In this document: piece after piece, positions 1-8,990 of the stretch | Numbering within the stretch: position 1 is the first letter of the stretch | How the letters are laid out: each line of letters opens with the position of its first letter | Assembly: GCA_902582385.1 (NCBI GenBank) | Contig: CACHRX010000003.1 | Location: 1 to 64,000 of the forward strand | Reading direction: 5' to 3' | Length of the DNA: 64,000 nucleotides | Source of the DNA: an uncultured Pelagibacteraceae bacterium | GTDB taxonomy: Bacteria > Pseudomonadota > Alphaproteobacteria > Pelagibacterales > Pelagibacteraceae | Notes under the pieces: generated by a model | Told to the model about the DNA's origin: nothing | Seen by the model: the letters and a program-made list of their open reading frames with translations, nothing else | The model's database searches: none | Program-made: the position numbers and the translations under genes

Positions 1-27
1 CATATGTCTGGAAATTATAAAAATAAT

Positions 28-1296
28 TTATGCAGGTTTGTTCATTGAATTGAAGAATTCTGCATTATTTTTGGTATCTTTTAATTTAGAGCTTATAAAT
101 TCAATTGCATCCATAGTTCCCATTGGGGCAATTATTCTTCTAAGAACATTCATTTTTTGTAAATCATTTTTATCAAATAAAAGTTCCTCTCTTCTTGTGC
201 CTGATTTTGTAATATCAATGGCAGGGTAAATTCTTTTATCAGCAATTTTTCTATCTAAAACAGTTTCACTATTTCCAGTACCTTTAAACTCCTCAAAAAT
301 TACCTCATCCATTCTACTACCAGTATCAATTAAGGCTGTTGAGATTATCGTTAATGAACCACCTTCCTCTATATTTCTGGCAGCTCCAAAAAATCTTTTT
401 GGTCTTTGAAGTGCATTAGCATCCACACCACCAGTTAAAACTTTTCCAGAACTCGGGATCACAGCATTATAGGCTCTACCCAATCTAGTTATTGAATCTA
501 AAAGTATTACAACATCCTTTTTATGTTCGGTTAACCTTTTAGCTTTTTCAATGACCATTTCGGCTACTGCTACGTGTCTTTGAGCTGGTTCATCAAAAGT
601 AGAACTAATAACTTCCCCTTTTACAGTTCTTTGCATGTCAGTTACTTCTTCAGGACGTTCATCAATTAATAAAACAATTAAGTAACACTCTGGATAATTT
701 TTAGCTATAGAATTTGCAATACTTTGTAAAATCATTGTTTTGCCGGCTTTTGGAGGAGAAATTATTATAGATCTTTGACCTTTACCTATCGGACTTACTA
801 AATCTATAAGTCTAGGTGTAAGATCCGTTTTTTTTTCTACTTTAATAGTTTCAACTTCCATTACTAGCTGTTTATCTGGATAAAGAGGAGTTAAGTTATC
901 AAAAGCAATCTTGTGTCTTGCTTTTTCAGGTTCTTCAAAATTAATTTTACTAACTTGAAGTAATGCAAAATATCTTTCACCCTCTTTAGGTGCTCTAACT
1001 GGTCCCTCAACTGTATCTCCGGTTCTTAAACCAAATTTTCTGATTTGACTTGGACTTACATAAATATCATCAGGTCCAGGTAAATAATTTGACTCCATTG
1101 CTCTTAAAAACCCGAAACCATCTTGAAGTAATTGTAAAACGCCAGCTCCTGTAATTTCCTCTTTTTCTGCAACTTTTTTAAGAATAGCAAAAAGAATTTC
1201 CTGTTTTCTTAGTGTGCTTGCGTTCTCTATACCTAATTCCTCTGCTTGGGTAATTAGTTGCTCGGATGATTTGAGTTTTAGTTCTTGTATGTTCAT
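28..1296 (-). CDS. rho: Transcription termination factor Rho
   Basis: This is the hexameric RNA-dependent ATPase helicase that ends transcription of untranslated RNA. The 422 aa length is close to the E. coli protein. Residues 1-50 form the Rho_N helical domain. The RNA-binding cold-shock-like domain follows (about 52-130, with the GFGFLR motif near 61). The Walker A-type PPKAGKT lies at 181-187, and the ILLDSITRL Walker B region is near 262-272. It is the last gene of a leftward run with hemJ, hemH and hemE, separated from hemJ by 57 bp. Its role matters here because very few intrinsic terminators are visible in the window. Confidence 0.97.
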   Translation of the reverse strand: MNIQELKLKSSEQLITQAEELGIENASTLRKQEILFAILKKVAEKEEITGAGVLQLLQDGFGFLRAMESNYLPGPDDIYVSPSQIRKFGLRTGDTVEGPVRAPKEGERYFALLQVSKINFEEPEKARHKIAFDNLTPLYPDKQLVMEVETIKVEKKTDLTPRLIDLVSPIGKGQRSIIISPPKAGKTMILQSIANSIAKNYPECYLIVLLIDERPEEVTDMQRTVKGEVISSTFDEPAQRHVAVAEMVIEKAKRLTEHKKDVVILLDSITRLGRAYNAVIPSSGKVLTGGVDANALQRPKRFFGAARNIEEGGSLTIISTALIDTGSRMDEVIFEEFKGTGNSETVLDRKIADKRIYPAIDITKSGTRREELLFDKNDLQKMNVLRRIIAPMGTMDAIEFISSKLKDTKNNAEFFNSMNKPA

Positions 1297-1353
1297 GATT
1301 AGGATTATTAAGGACTTAATAATAGATTTAATATATATGTAATTTTAAATTAT

Positions 1354-1794
1354 TCAACCCCAGATAGGCTTAAATATTACAACGAATATGATCAAAATTA
1401 GTAATAATGTGGGTATTTCATTAATGAACCTATAAAATTTATGTGAATGAGTGTTTGAATCTAGTTTAAATTGGCCAAGAATTCTACCGAGATAGAAATG
1501 ATAGAAAGTTAGTAAAGTTACAAAGACCAATTTTAAAATCATCCAAGTTTGTCCTAATTTATCGAAACCTATTTCATGAATTAATATTAAACCAAACACC
1601 CAGGAAAAAACCATTGCTGGCGTCATAATGTAAAAAAAAAGTTTTCTTTCCATTATCTTAAATACCTCTGAAATAATTTGTTGAGTGCTATTTTGTGAGT
1701 GATAGACAAAAATTCTTGGAAGATATAACAGTCCTGCCATCCATGAAATTACTGCTATTAGATGTAATGATTTAAAAAGCAAATAAGTATTCAT
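1354..1794 (-). CDS. hemJ: Protoporphyrinogen IX oxidase HemJ
   Basis: This small membrane protein of the HemJ (formerly UPF0093) family oxidises protoporphyrinogen IX to protoporphyrin IX in heme synthesis. The 146 aa have four predicted membrane segments. The N-terminus has the family histidine (His11, in the sequence KSLHLIAVISWMAG) and a conserved YLPRIFVYH stretch. It lies 3 bp from hemH and in line with hemE, so three late heme steps are co-transcribed. HemJ is the usual oxygen-era enzyme of alphaproteobacteria that lack HemG and HemY. Identification rests on the N-terminal pattern, size and context. Confidence 0.9.
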   Translation of the reverse strand: MNTYLLFKSLHLIAVISWMAGLLYLPRIFVYHSQNSTQQIISEVFKIMERKLFFYIMTPAMVFSWVFGLILIHEIGFDKLGQTWMILKLVFVTLLTFYHFYLGRILGQFKLDSNTHSHKFYRFINEIPTLLLILIIFVVIFKPIWG

Positions 1795-1797
1795 TGA

Positions 1798-2796
1798 TTA
1801 AATACTTTTTTGAATTAAAGATTTAAGTAAAGTTATATGATCATCATTATCATTTAAACATGGTACCATATCAAAATTTTCACCTCCGGAGTTTAAAAAG
1901 CTTTCTTTGCCTTGGATAAGTATTTCCTCTAATGTTTCAACACAATCTGAGGAAAAACCTGGACAAATAGCTAAAACATTCTTTTTTCCTTCAGCTGGAA
2001 GTTTTTCTAAAGTCTTATCAGTATAAGGCTGGAGCCATTTTTGAGGTCCAAACCTAGACTGGAATGTTGTCTTAATTTCAATTGAATTAAATTTCTCTGA
2101 AATAAGTCTTGTAGTTTTATGACAATAGCAATGATAGGGGTCACCTTTATCAAAATATTTTTGAGGGATACCATGATACGATGCTAATATCAAATTTGGC
2201 TTCCAGTTAATTTGCTTAATTTTTTTATTAATTGAGTTAACTAATGCATCAATATAAAGTGGGTCGGATTCATAATGTGGAACTATTTTCAAAGATGGTT
2301 GCCATCTCATCTTCATTAAAGTTCTGTAAACTTCATCACAGACGGTGGCCGTAGTTGCTGCAGCATATTGTGGATATAAGGGTAAAATAACTAAATTATC
2401 ACAACCCTTTTCGTGTAAATTTTCTATCTTACTTTTAATACTTGGATTTCCATACCTCATTGCAAAATCTATAATTAATTCTTCATTAGATATTAAGTTA
2501 GATAATTTTTCAGCTTGCTTTTGAGTATAAAATAAAAGAGGAGAGATATTATCTTTCTTCATCCATATTTCTTTATAAGCTTTGGCTGTTTTAGATGGTC
2601 TTAGATTCAAGATAAATACATTTAAAATTATTTTCCATAAGATTGGGTTTACTTCTATTACTCTTCTATCTGAAAGGAATTCTTTCAAATATTTTCTTAT
2701 ATCAAACCAGCTGGTAGAGTCGGGAGTGCCCAAATTAATAATTAAAACACCAGTTTTACCAAATTTTACTAAAGGATGATTAATACTACTGTCCAT
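1798..2796 (-). CDS. hemH: Ferrochelatase
   Basis: Ferrochelatase inserts Fe2+ into protoporphyrin IX, the last step of heme synthesis. The 332 aa match the family. The N-terminus reads VLIINLGTPDS. The catalytic histidine lies in the ASYHGIP motif and the acidic metal-handling residues in GFSSDCVETLEEI near the C-terminus. The stretch DPYHCYCHKT has two cysteines, but I see no sign of the C-terminal 2Fe-2S extension of animal enzymes. The start abuts the hemE stop directly (2796/2797). Co-transcription with hemE and hemJ puts uroporphyrinogen decarboxylation and the last two heme steps together. Confidence 0.96.
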   Translation of the reverse strand: MDSSINHPLVKFGKTGVLIINLGTPDSTSWFDIRKYLKEFLSDRRVIEVNPILWKIILNVFILNLRPSKTAKAYKEIWMKKDNISPLLFYTQKQAEKLSNLISNEELIIDFAMRYGNPSIKSKIENLHEKGCDNLVILPLYPQYAAATTATVCDEVYRTLMKMRWQPSLKIVPHYESDPLYIDALVNSINKKIKQINWKPNLILASYHGIPQKYFDKGDPYHCYCHKTTRLISEKFNSIEIKTTFQSRFGPQKWLQPYTDKTLEKLPAEGKKNVLAICPGFSSDCVETLEEILIQGKESFLNSGGENFDMVPCLNDNDDHITLLKSLIQKSI

Positions 2797-3798
2797 CTAA
2801 TAATCCTTTACCATTTTAACCAAATAATCCATCATTTGAGGGTCTGTTTCTGGCAAAACTCCATGACCCAAATTAAATATATAAGGATGATCTTTAAAAA
2901 TATCTAAATATTTTTTTGCCTCTTTTTTCAAATGCTCCTTACTGGTTAATAAAATTTTAGGATCCATCCCGCCTTGAATTGGTAGTTTTATATTTTTTTG
3001 AATAAAATTTGGATCAACATTATAATCTATACAAATAGCATCTGGTTTTACAATTTCACAATATTTTTTATAATCTTTTATCTCTCGTGGAAAACATATT
3101 ACGGGAACATTTAAAGATTTGGTATATTCTACTAAAGACAAAGTAGGATTATAAATATACTCGTTTAAATCTTTACTATTTATTAATCCAGCCCAGCTGT
3201 CAAAAATTTGTATTATTTCTGCACCACTATCAACTTGATTTTTGATATGAATTTTTAAAAATTTATCTAAAACATTTAGAATCTTTTTTAATAATACTTC
3301 ACTTTCAAAAAAATTATCAACTAACTTTAATTTAGGTGATTGTTTATTAATTATGTAAACTAACAATGTCCAGGGTGCACCAATAAATCCTATTGTGCTT
3401 TTATTATTTGTTAGTTTGTGGCTACTTACCAATTTTATTAATTTATAAATTGAATCAATTTTTTTAGTAAAATCAAAATCATTTAGGTTAAGAACTTTTT
3501 CTAAACTAAACTCTCCAAGTAAAGGGCCAAAATTTTTTTTAAATTCAACATGCTGATTCAATCCATAAGGCACCATTAATATATCAGAAAAAATTATAGC
3601 CGCATCTAAATCAAATCTTTTTAATGGTTGAAGAGTTATTTTAGTAGATAGGTTTTCGTTTAAACATAGTTTTATAAAATCTGGATTTTTTTTTCTTATT
3701 TCTCTAAATTCAGGTAAATACCTACCTGCTTGCCTCATAATCCATATAGGATTTATATTTGTTTTTTTATTAATTATTGTTTCCTCTATTGGTGTCAT
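2797..3798 (-). CDS. hemE: Uroporphyrinogen decarboxylase
   Basis: HemE decarboxylates uroporphyrinogen III to coproporphyrinogen III. The 333 aa show the family signature near the N-terminus (WIMRQAGRYLPEFR, residues about 19-32) and the GFIGAPWT and FDSWAG motifs later. It is the first gene of the leftward rho/hem run, and its start faces the probable replication origin. hemE beside the origin is a known arrangement in Caulobacter and Rickettsia. The promoter must lie in the spacer at 3799-4082. Confidence 0.97.
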   Translation of the reverse strand: MTPIEETIINKKTNINPIWIMRQAGRYLPEFREIRKKNPDFIKLCLNENLSTKITLQPLKRFDLDAAIIFSDILMVPYGLNQHVEFKKNFGPLLGEFSLEKVLNLNDFDFTKKIDSIYKLIKLVSSHKLTNNKSTIGFIGAPWTLLVYIINKQSPKLKLVDNFFESEVLLKKILNVLDKFLKIHIKNQVDSGAEIIQIFDSWAGLINSKDLNEYIYNPTLSLVEYTKSLNVPVICFPREIKDYKKYCEIVKPDAICIDYNVDPNFIQKNIKLPIQGGMDPKILLTSKEHLKKEAKKYLDIFKDHPYIFNLGHGVLPETDPQMMDYLVKMVKDY

Positions 3799-4082
3799 AT
3801 TAATATTTAAATATAATTAGTTGTAGTATTAATATAGCCTGTGAATAACGGTGATTTAATTTAGTAAACATTTTATAAACAAATTATCAACATTTAGAGC
3901 ATAAATTTTTCTTTAATATATAAGTAAAATTGAAGCTTATTAGTAAAATTATTAAATTCTTTAATAACTTTATACATATTTTTAGTAATGTTAATAAAAA
4001 CCATGTTTTACAACATAAATTTAAAAATGTTAAAATAATTAAATATGATTTAAATAATAAAAGGTTATTAACCATTTAATAC
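3799..4082. other. Probable chromosomal replication origin (oriC)
   Basis: This 284 bp, almost purely A/T spacer separates divergent hemE and ppsR. It holds one exact DnaA box of the form TTATNCACA (3840-3848, minus strand). Four one-mismatch versions are TTATAAACA at 3873-3881, TTATCAACA at 3884-3892, TTATACATA at 3970-3978 and TTATTAACA (minus) at 3989-3997. TTAACCAT at 4068-4075 equals a CtrA half-site, though CtrA use here is unproven. From established knowledge, the origin lies beside hemE in Caulobacter and Rickettsia, and ppsR-maf-aroE-coaE-dnaQ-secB follow it in Caulobacter. The spacer must also carry promoters for both flanking genes. A 62-codon leucine-rich reading frame inside it is judged spurious. 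Confidence 0.75.
3840..3848 (-). promoter_or_regulatory. DnaA box (exact match)
   Basis: The plus strand reads TGTGAATAA, so the minus strand reads TTATTCACA, an exact fit to the TTATNCACA DnaA-box consensus. It lies 41 bp upstream of the hemE start, inside the probable origin. Several weaker boxes follow to the right. Confidence 0.65.
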
Positions 4083-4907
4083 ATGAGTAATACATATCAA
4101 ATTTACCTAATTTCTGATTCTACTGGTGAAACTTTAGATAGAATTTTTATAGCTATTAAAGCTCAATTTAAGAATATAAATTACAAAATTCACACATATT
4201 CATTTACAAGAACTGAAAATCAAATTTTAAAAATTTTATCTGACTCAGAAAAATCTACAAATTCTATAATTTTATATTCTATAGTTGATAATAATTTAGC
4301 CAAGTATTTAGCAAAAACAAGCAGTGAAAAGAAGATACCTTGTTTTGGTGTTTTGGGAGATTTAATATTAAGTTTTTCTAAACTTTTAAATCAAAAAGCA
4401 TCTCATCAACCAAGCGGACAATATGCATTAAACGAAGAGTACTATGATAGGATTGCTGCAATTCAATTTACTATGAATCATGATGATGGAAATTTAATTA
4501 AAGAAATTAACAAATCTGATATAATATTATTAGGTGTTAGCAGAACAAGCAAAACACCCACTGCAATCTATTTGGCTAACAAAGGCTTTAAAACATCTAA
4601 CATACCACTCGTAAATGAAAAATCTATTCCTGAAACTTTAAAAGAAAATCCAAAAATTGCTTGTGTGGTCGGCTTAAACACTGAGCCAGAACGTCTTGTT
4701 GATCTTAGAAAAAATAGAATGAGTACAATTAAAGAAAATGAAAATAAATCTTATACAGATATAGACAAAATTAAAAAAGAAGTAAATGAAGCTAAAAAAA
4801 CCTTTAAAAAATACAAGTGGCCAACGATAGATGTTACAAGAAAATCTGTAGAAGAGACTGCTGCATCAATAATTAAAATATACGAAATTTATAAAAAAAA
4901 TGGTTGA
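4083..4907 (+). CDS. ppsR: Pyruvate, phosphate dikinase / PEP synthase regulatory protein (DUF299)
   Basis: This is a DUF299 bifunctional kinase and pyrophosphorylase that switches PEP synthase or pyruvate phosphate dikinase off by ADP-dependent threonine phosphorylation and on by phosphate-dependent removal. The N-terminus reads LISDSTGETLD, and the P-loop-like GVSRTSKTPTAIYLA lies near residue 156. The 274 aa length is normal. It is the first rightward gene after the probable origin and overlaps maf by 8 bp. Whether the target is PpsA or PpdK cannot be told from this window. Confidence 0.92.
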   Translation: MSNTYQIYLISDSTGETLDRIFIAIKAQFKNINYKIHTYSFTRTENQILKILSDSEKSTNSIILYSIVDNNLAKYLAKTSSEKKIPCFGVLGDLILSFSKLLNQKASHQPSGQYALNEEYYDRIAAIQFTMNHDDGNLIKEINKSDIILLGVSRTSKTPTAIYLANKGFKTSNIPLVNEKSIPETLKENPKIACVVGLNTEPERLVDLRKNRMSTIKENENKSYTDIDKIKKEVNEAKKTFKKYKWPTIDVTRKSVEETAASIIKIYEIYKKNG

Positions 4908-5481
4908 AATAATTCTTGCCTCAAAGAGTAAAGTAAGAAAAGAAATTCTTGACAAAAATAATATACCCAATCAAGTGGAGCCTTCTAACGTAGATGAAGA
5001 CGTCATCAAAGAAAGCTTAATAAAAGAAAATGTTCCACCAGAAATTATCTCAAAGAACTTAGCTGAATTAAAATCTTGTAAAGTAAGTCAAAGAAATAAT
5101 GATTTACTGGTTTTAGGAGCAGATAGTGTTATCGACTTGGATGGTGAATTAATATCAAAACCTGAAAATAGGATTGAAGCTTTAAACATATTGAGAAAAC
5201 TAAATGGTAAAAAACACAATTTAGTAAGCTCCGTTTGTATTTCAAAAAATGGGTCAATGATTTGGAATTATACTGATAAGGCAACTTTAACTATGAAAGA
5301 TTTTAATGAAGAAGATTTGATTAATTATTTATCAAAAATATCCGACGAGTCATTGTTTGCTTACAATGTTTATCAAATTGAAGGTGAAGGAAAAAGCTTA
5401 TTTTCAAATATTGATGGAGATAAAGATACTATTATGGGTCTCCCAATTAAAAAGATTAAGGAATATTTAAGTAATTATTAA
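4900..5481 (+). CDS. maf: Maf family nucleotide pyrophosphatase
   Basis: Maf proteins hydrolyse non-canonical or modified nucleoside triphosphates and were first linked to septum formation. The 193 aa start with the family motif ILASKSKVRKEIL (normally ASxSPRR; here lysines replace the usual Pro-Arg). LGADSVIDLDG carries the catalytic aspartate near residue 69, and the acidic SNVDED stretch lies near residue 30. The start overlaps the ppsR end by 8 bp. Its place between ppsR and aroE matches other alphaproteobacteria. Confidence 0.92.
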   Translation: MVEIILASKSKVRKEILDKNNIPNQVEPSNVDEDVIKESLIKENVPPEIISKNLAELKSCKVSQRNNDLLVLGADSVIDLDGELISKPENRIEALNILRKLNGKKHNLVSSVCISKNGSMIWNYTDKATLTMKDFNEEDLINYLSKISDESLFAYNVYQIEGEGKSLFSNIDGDKDTIMGLPIKKIKEYLSNY

Positions 5482-5492
5482 TAAATTTTGTT

Positions 5493-6287
5493 ATGAAAAA
5501 ATATTTAGTTATAGGCAACCCAATCGGACATTCGTTGTCACCAAAAATACATAATTTTTGGATTAAAAATAATAATATAAATGCTGTTTATGAAAAAAAA
5601 CAATTAAATAAGGAAGATTTAAAAGATTTAATTTCAAAAATAAAAAAAAAAGAAATCGATGGTATTAATGTAACTGTTCCTTTTAAAAAAGATATTTTTT
5701 TTTACTTGGAAGAAATTAGCGCCGAAGCAAAATATACAAAATCTGTTAATACGATTTATTTGAATGATAATAAAATTACTGGTCATAACACTGATATTGA
5801 TGGTTTTAAATTTGCAATTAAAGATACAAAGTTTGATGTGTCTAATAAAAAAATTTTTATAATAGGTGCAGGGGGCGTGACGCCCTCTATTATTTATGCT
5901 TTAAATAAAATGAAAGTTTCCAATATTACATTAACTAATAGAACGAGAACAAAAGCAGAAAAATTAAAAGATCAATTTAACTATTTAAAAGTAGTAGATT
6001 GGGGAGTAATTCCTGATTTTGATATGATTATTAATGCTACTAGTGTTGGATTAAAAGAAGATGACAATTTAAATTTAGATTTTACAAAATCTAAAAATGA
6101 TAAATTTTATTATGATGTAATTTATAATCCTAAAGAGACAAATTTCTTAAAAATGGGTAAAAAATTAGGAAATAAAACTGAAAATGGAAAAAAAATGTTT
6201 ATTTATCAGGCAGCTGCATCCTTTAAAGTTTGGCATGGAATTGAACCTGAAATTAATGAGGAACTTATTGATATTTTAGATGACTAG
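5493..6287 (+). CDS. aroE: Shikimate dehydrogenase
   Basis: AroE reduces 3-dehydroshikimate with NADPH in aromatic amino acid synthesis. The 264 aa contain the substrate motif NPIGHSLSPKIHNFW at the N-terminus, NVTVPFKK with the catalytic lysine near residue 65, and the Rossmann GAGGVTPSI near residue 127. It starts 11 bp after maf and overlaps coaE by 8 bp. Function is clear from motifs and from the conserved maf-aroE-coaE-dnaQ order. Confidence 0.96.
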   Translation: MKKYLVIGNPIGHSLSPKIHNFWIKNNNINAVYEKKQLNKEDLKDLISKIKKKEIDGINVTVPFKKDIFFYLEEISAEAKYTKSVNTIYLNDNKITGHNTDIDGFKFAIKDTKFDVSNKKIFIIGAGGVTPSIIYALNKMKVSNITLTNRTRTKAEKLKDQFNYLKVVDWGVIPDFDMIINATSVGLKEDDNLNLDFTKSKNDKFYYDVIYNPKETNFLKMGKKLGNKTENGKKMFIYQAAASFKVWHGIEPEINEELIDILDD

Positions 6288-6849
6288 AATTGGAATTTTA
6301 GGAGATATAGGTTCGGGCAAGACTTATGTAGCTAAGAGCTTTGGTTATCCAGTATTTAATGCAGATAATGAAGTAGCAAAGTTATATAAAAAAAATAGAA
6401 AAGTCTTTAATAAATTAAAAAAAATTCTTCCAAAATATATTTTTTCTTTTCCAATAAAAAAACATGAAATCTCCAATGCAATATTGGCAAATGATATCAA
6501 TTTAAAAAAAATAGTTAAAATAGTTCATTTTGAAATTAGAAAAAAAATGAATATTTTTTTAAAAAATAATAAAGGTAAAAAAATTGTAATTTTAGATATT
6601 CCTCTTTTATTAGAGAACAAGATTGATAAAAAAAAAGACATTCTTATATTTGTCCAATCCAACAAAAAGGATGTATTAAAAAGATTAAAAAAAAGACCAA
6701 AATTTAATGTGAGATTATTTAAAAAATTTAAAAATATTCAACTCTCGCTCGACTATAAAAAAAAAAAATCTCATTTTATAATTAAAAATAATTTCACCCA
6801 AAAAACAATAAAAAAAGGTATAAAGAACATTTTAAAAGAAATTATATAA
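6280..6849 (+). CDS. coaE: Dephospho-CoA kinase
   Basis: CoaE phosphorylates the ribose 3'-OH of dephospho-CoA, the last step of coenzyme A synthesis. The 189 aa begin with a P-loop, GDIGSGKTYVAK (residues about 8-19). FNADNEVAKLY and LDIPLLLENK are the other family motifs. The protein is extremely lysine-rich and somewhat short in the lid region, as expected in an A+T-rich genome. It overlaps aroE by 8 bp and directly abuts dnaQ. Confidence 0.93.
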   Translation: MTRIGILGDIGSGKTYVAKSFGYPVFNADNEVAKLYKKNRKVFNKLKKILPKYIFSFPIKKHEISNAILANDINLKKIVKIVHFEIRKKMNIFLKNNKGKKIVILDIPLLLENKIDKKKDILIFVQSNKKDVLKRLKKRPKFNVRLFKKFKNIQLSLDYKKKKSHFIIKNNFTQKTIKKGIKNILKEII

Positions 6850-7515
6850 ATGAGAGAAATAGTTTTAGATACTGAAACAACTGGCCTTTCTGTTAAAGAT
6901 GGACATAGAATAGTGGAAATTGGGTGTATAGAATTAGATAATTTAGTTCCAACTAAAAATAAGTTTCATTATTATTTAAATCCTGAAAGAAAAGTTTCTG
7001 AAAAAGCATTAGAAGTACATGGTTATACGGATGAATTTTTATCTGATAAAAAGAAATTTAGTGAAATTGCTGATGAATTTTTATCTTTCATAAAAGATAA
7101 AAAACTTATTATTCACAACGCAGAATTTGATCTTTCTCATTTAAATAACGAATTAGAAATATTAGGTAGGAAAAAATTGAATAATGAAATTAGAGATACT
7201 TTAACTTTGGCTAGAGATAAATTTCCTGGCTCTCCTTCAAGTTTGGATGCTTTATGCAAAAGATATAGAATTGATAATTCTAAAAGAGCAAAGCATACAG
7301 CACTTATAGATTGCGATTTATTAACTAAAGTTTATATCAATTTAATTGATCAAAAAGAGCCAACTTTAGATTTTCAAAAACAAGATGAAAAATTAATGGA
7401 TATTCAAAAATCAAATATTTCATATTTTAAGAAAGTTATTAAACCTACAAATCAAGAAGTATTAAGTCATAATGAATTTTTAAAAAAAAATTTTAAAAAA
7501 AATTTTTTTAATTAA
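6850..7515 (+). CDS. dnaQ: DNA polymerase III epsilon subunit (3'-5' proofreading exonuclease)
   Basis: DnaQ proofreads replication errors in the Pol III core. The 221 aa have the DEDDh exonuclease motifs: ExoI LDTETTGLS near residues 6-14, ExoII HNAEFDLSHL near 94, and ExoIII HTALIDCDLL near 160, with the catalytic His and Asp. It is the last gene of the ppsR-maf-aroE-coaE-dnaQ operon. Its stop overlaps the convergent secB stop by 8 bp through the palindrome TTAATTAA. Confidence 0.96.
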   Translation: MREIVLDTETTGLSVKDGHRIVEIGCIELDNLVPTKNKFHYYLNPERKVSEKALEVHGYTDEFLSDKKKFSEIADEFLSFIKDKKLIIHNAEFDLSHLNNELEILGRKKLNNEIRDTLTLARDKFPGSPSSLDALCKRYRIDNSKRAKHTALIDCDLLTKVYINLIDQKEPTLDFQKQDEKLMDIQKSNISYFKKVIKPTNQEVLSHNEFLKKNFKKNFFN

Positions 7516-7930
7516 ATCTTTCATTATAAAGCTTTTCAAAGTCAATTTTTTTTTCTAATTTTATGCCTGGAAAACCTGAGTTATGAATCAAGTTTAAAAA
7601 AGAAGTTTCAAGATCAGGATAAATTTTAGTTGGGACATCACATAAAATGATTTTTTCTAAATCTTTTTTTTCTTTTATTTCATCATTTACTCTTATTACG
7701 GTTGCATAAACTATTTCAAAATATGATTTTTTTTTGTTTGATTCTTTATCTTCAAATTTAAGAGTCGTATTTATTTCTACCATTTTATTTTTTAATGGGC
7801 TTGATGATATATCTATATTAAGTTGATACTTAGTTATATTGTCTTTTACAAACAGATATGTTTCAACATCATTAGTTTCACTAGACATATCTTTTATGTA
7901 TTTCATTAAAATTTTAAATTTTTCTGTCAT
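7508..7930 (-). CDS. secB: Protein-export chaperone SecB
   Basis: SecB is a cytosolic tetrameric chaperone that keeps preproteins unfolded and delivers them to SecA. The 140 aa show the family pattern KFKILMKYIKDMSSE near the start, an ISSSPLKNKMVEINTTLKF core and a C-terminal F-x-x-LY stretch. It follows fxsA with a 17 bp overlap. The location right after dnaQ matches other alphaproteobacteria near the origin. Confidence 0.93.
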   Translation of the reverse strand: MTEKFKILMKYIKDMSSETNDVETYLFVKDNITKYQLNIDISSSPLKNKMVEINTTLKFEDKESNKKKSYFEIVYATVIRVNDEIKEKKDLEKIILCDVPTKIYPDLETSFLNLIHNSGFPGIKLEKKIDFEKLYNERFN

Positions 7931-8336
7931 CGTCGTCCTCTATATCTTCAAATTCTCCATCTATAAAATTCTTCTTTTCTTCTTTTTTTTTAAATTTATT
8001 TGATAATTTTCCAAAAATTAATTTTCTTGTGATTGGTAATATTAATAGAAATCCTAAAATGTCTGTCGCAAATCCTGGTATGATTAAAAGTATAGCTGCA
8101 AAAGCTATTGCAGCCCCAGAAATTATTTCATAGGCAGGGACTTCATTTCTAACCATTTGTAAAAAACCAGATCTTGCAGTATTTAGCCCTTCGTATTTTG
8201 CATAATAAACACCAATAAATGCGGTTATAAATATCAATAAAATTGTATTAAAGGCCCCAATTTGTGAGCCAATTTTTATAAATAAGTAAATTTCTAAAAT
8301 TGGAACTAGAATTATTGATAATATTACTGAGTTCAT
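7914..8336 (-). CDS. fxsA: FxsA family cytoplasmic membrane protein
   Basis: FxsA family proteins are small inner-membrane proteins. The E. coli member relieves phage T7 exclusion by F, but the general role is unknown. The 140 aa have an N-terminal membrane hairpin (VPILEIYLFIKIGSQIG, with the family Glu), then ITAFIGVYYAKYEG and a further hydrophobic GFATDILGFLLILPITR stretch. The C-terminal tail is highly charged. It overlaps secB by 17 bp, so the two are probably co-translated. Confidence 0.88.
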   Translation of the reverse strand: MNSVILSIILVPILEIYLFIKIGSQIGAFNTILLIFITAFIGVYYAKYEGLNTARSGFLQMVRNEVPAYEIISGAAIAFAAILLIIPGFATDILGFLLILPITRKLIFGKLSNKFKKKEEKKNFIDGEFEDIEDDDDRKI

Positions 8337-8393
8337 TTGTCTTTAATGTAATTGTTAGTTGAAATTAATCAACATAGTAATTACATTTAGGCT

Positions 8394-8990
8394 ATGAATT
8401 ATAGTTTCGAATATATTGATATTATTTTGTTAGCAATGATTGCTGGTTTCATTTTTTTAAGATTAAGAGGAATTTTGGGTAAAAGAACTGGATTTGATGG
8501 CAAAGCACCTTCTCAATTTCAAGAGGTATTAAATAATGTTCAAGCAGAAAAAAAATTTTATCAGAAAGAAAATTTTGATGAAAAGGCTCAACAAGAATTC
8601 TTAAAAGGTGCAAAAATAGCTTACGAAACAATTATTACTGATTTTAGTGATAATGATAATAAACTGATAGCAAGCAAACCATTACTTAGTAAAAAAATTT
8701 ACGATCAATTTAATGAAGCTTTAAAAGAAAGAAATAAAAGAGGACATTATGCTGAAATTACTTTTATTGGTGTAAATTCAGCAGTTATCAAAGAACATAA
8801 AAAAATAGACCAAATTTTAAATGTGACTGTCGATTTTGTTGGGGAAGTGATTACTTGTATTAAAGATCAAGAAAAAAAAATAATTTCTGGACATCCAGAA
8901 AAAATCAAAAAAATTTATGATACTTGGGTATTTTCTAGAAACACAAAGTCAAATAATCCAAATTGGCAGTTAGTTGAAACACTTACTTAA
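8394..8990 (+). CDS. Tim44/TimA-like domain membrane-anchored protein
   Basis: The 198 aa protein has one N-terminal membrane anchor (about residues 8-25) and a Tim44-like C-terminal domain (about 60-195). It fits the alphaproteobacterial TimA family, relatives of mitochondrial Tim44. The bacterial role is not firmly established; a membrane or protein-export role is inferred from the family. It is divergent from fxsA-secB across a 57 bp gap and directly precedes smr, the usual alphaproteobacterial order. Confidence 0.82.
   Translation: MNYSFEYIDIILLAMIAGFIFLRLRGILGKRTGFDGKAPSQFQEVLNNVQAEKKFYQKENFDEKAQQEFLKGAKIAYETIITDFSDNDNKLIASKPLLSKKIYDQFNEALKERNKRGHYAEITFIGVNSAVIKEHKKIDQILNVTVDFVGEVITCIKDQEKKIISGHPEKIKKIYDTWVFSRNTKSNNPNWQLVETLT

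Noticed and set aside
3887-4075. 62-codon leucine-rich reading frame in the hemE-ppsR spacer
   Set aside because: Low-complexity Leu/Ile/Asn product, no ribosome-binding site, and it covers the DnaA-box region. A/T-rich DNA read on the minus strand gives such frames by chance.
4068-4075. TTAACCAT taken as proof of CtrA control of the origin
   Set aside because: One 8-base half-site in A/T-rich DNA is weak, and I cannot see whether this genome encodes CtrA. Kept only as a note in the origin entry.
5869-5887. GC-rich inverted repeat around GGGCGTGACGCCC inside aroE
   Set aside because: It encodes the conserved Rossmann motif GAGGVTP of AroE, so codon constraint explains it. No T run follows.
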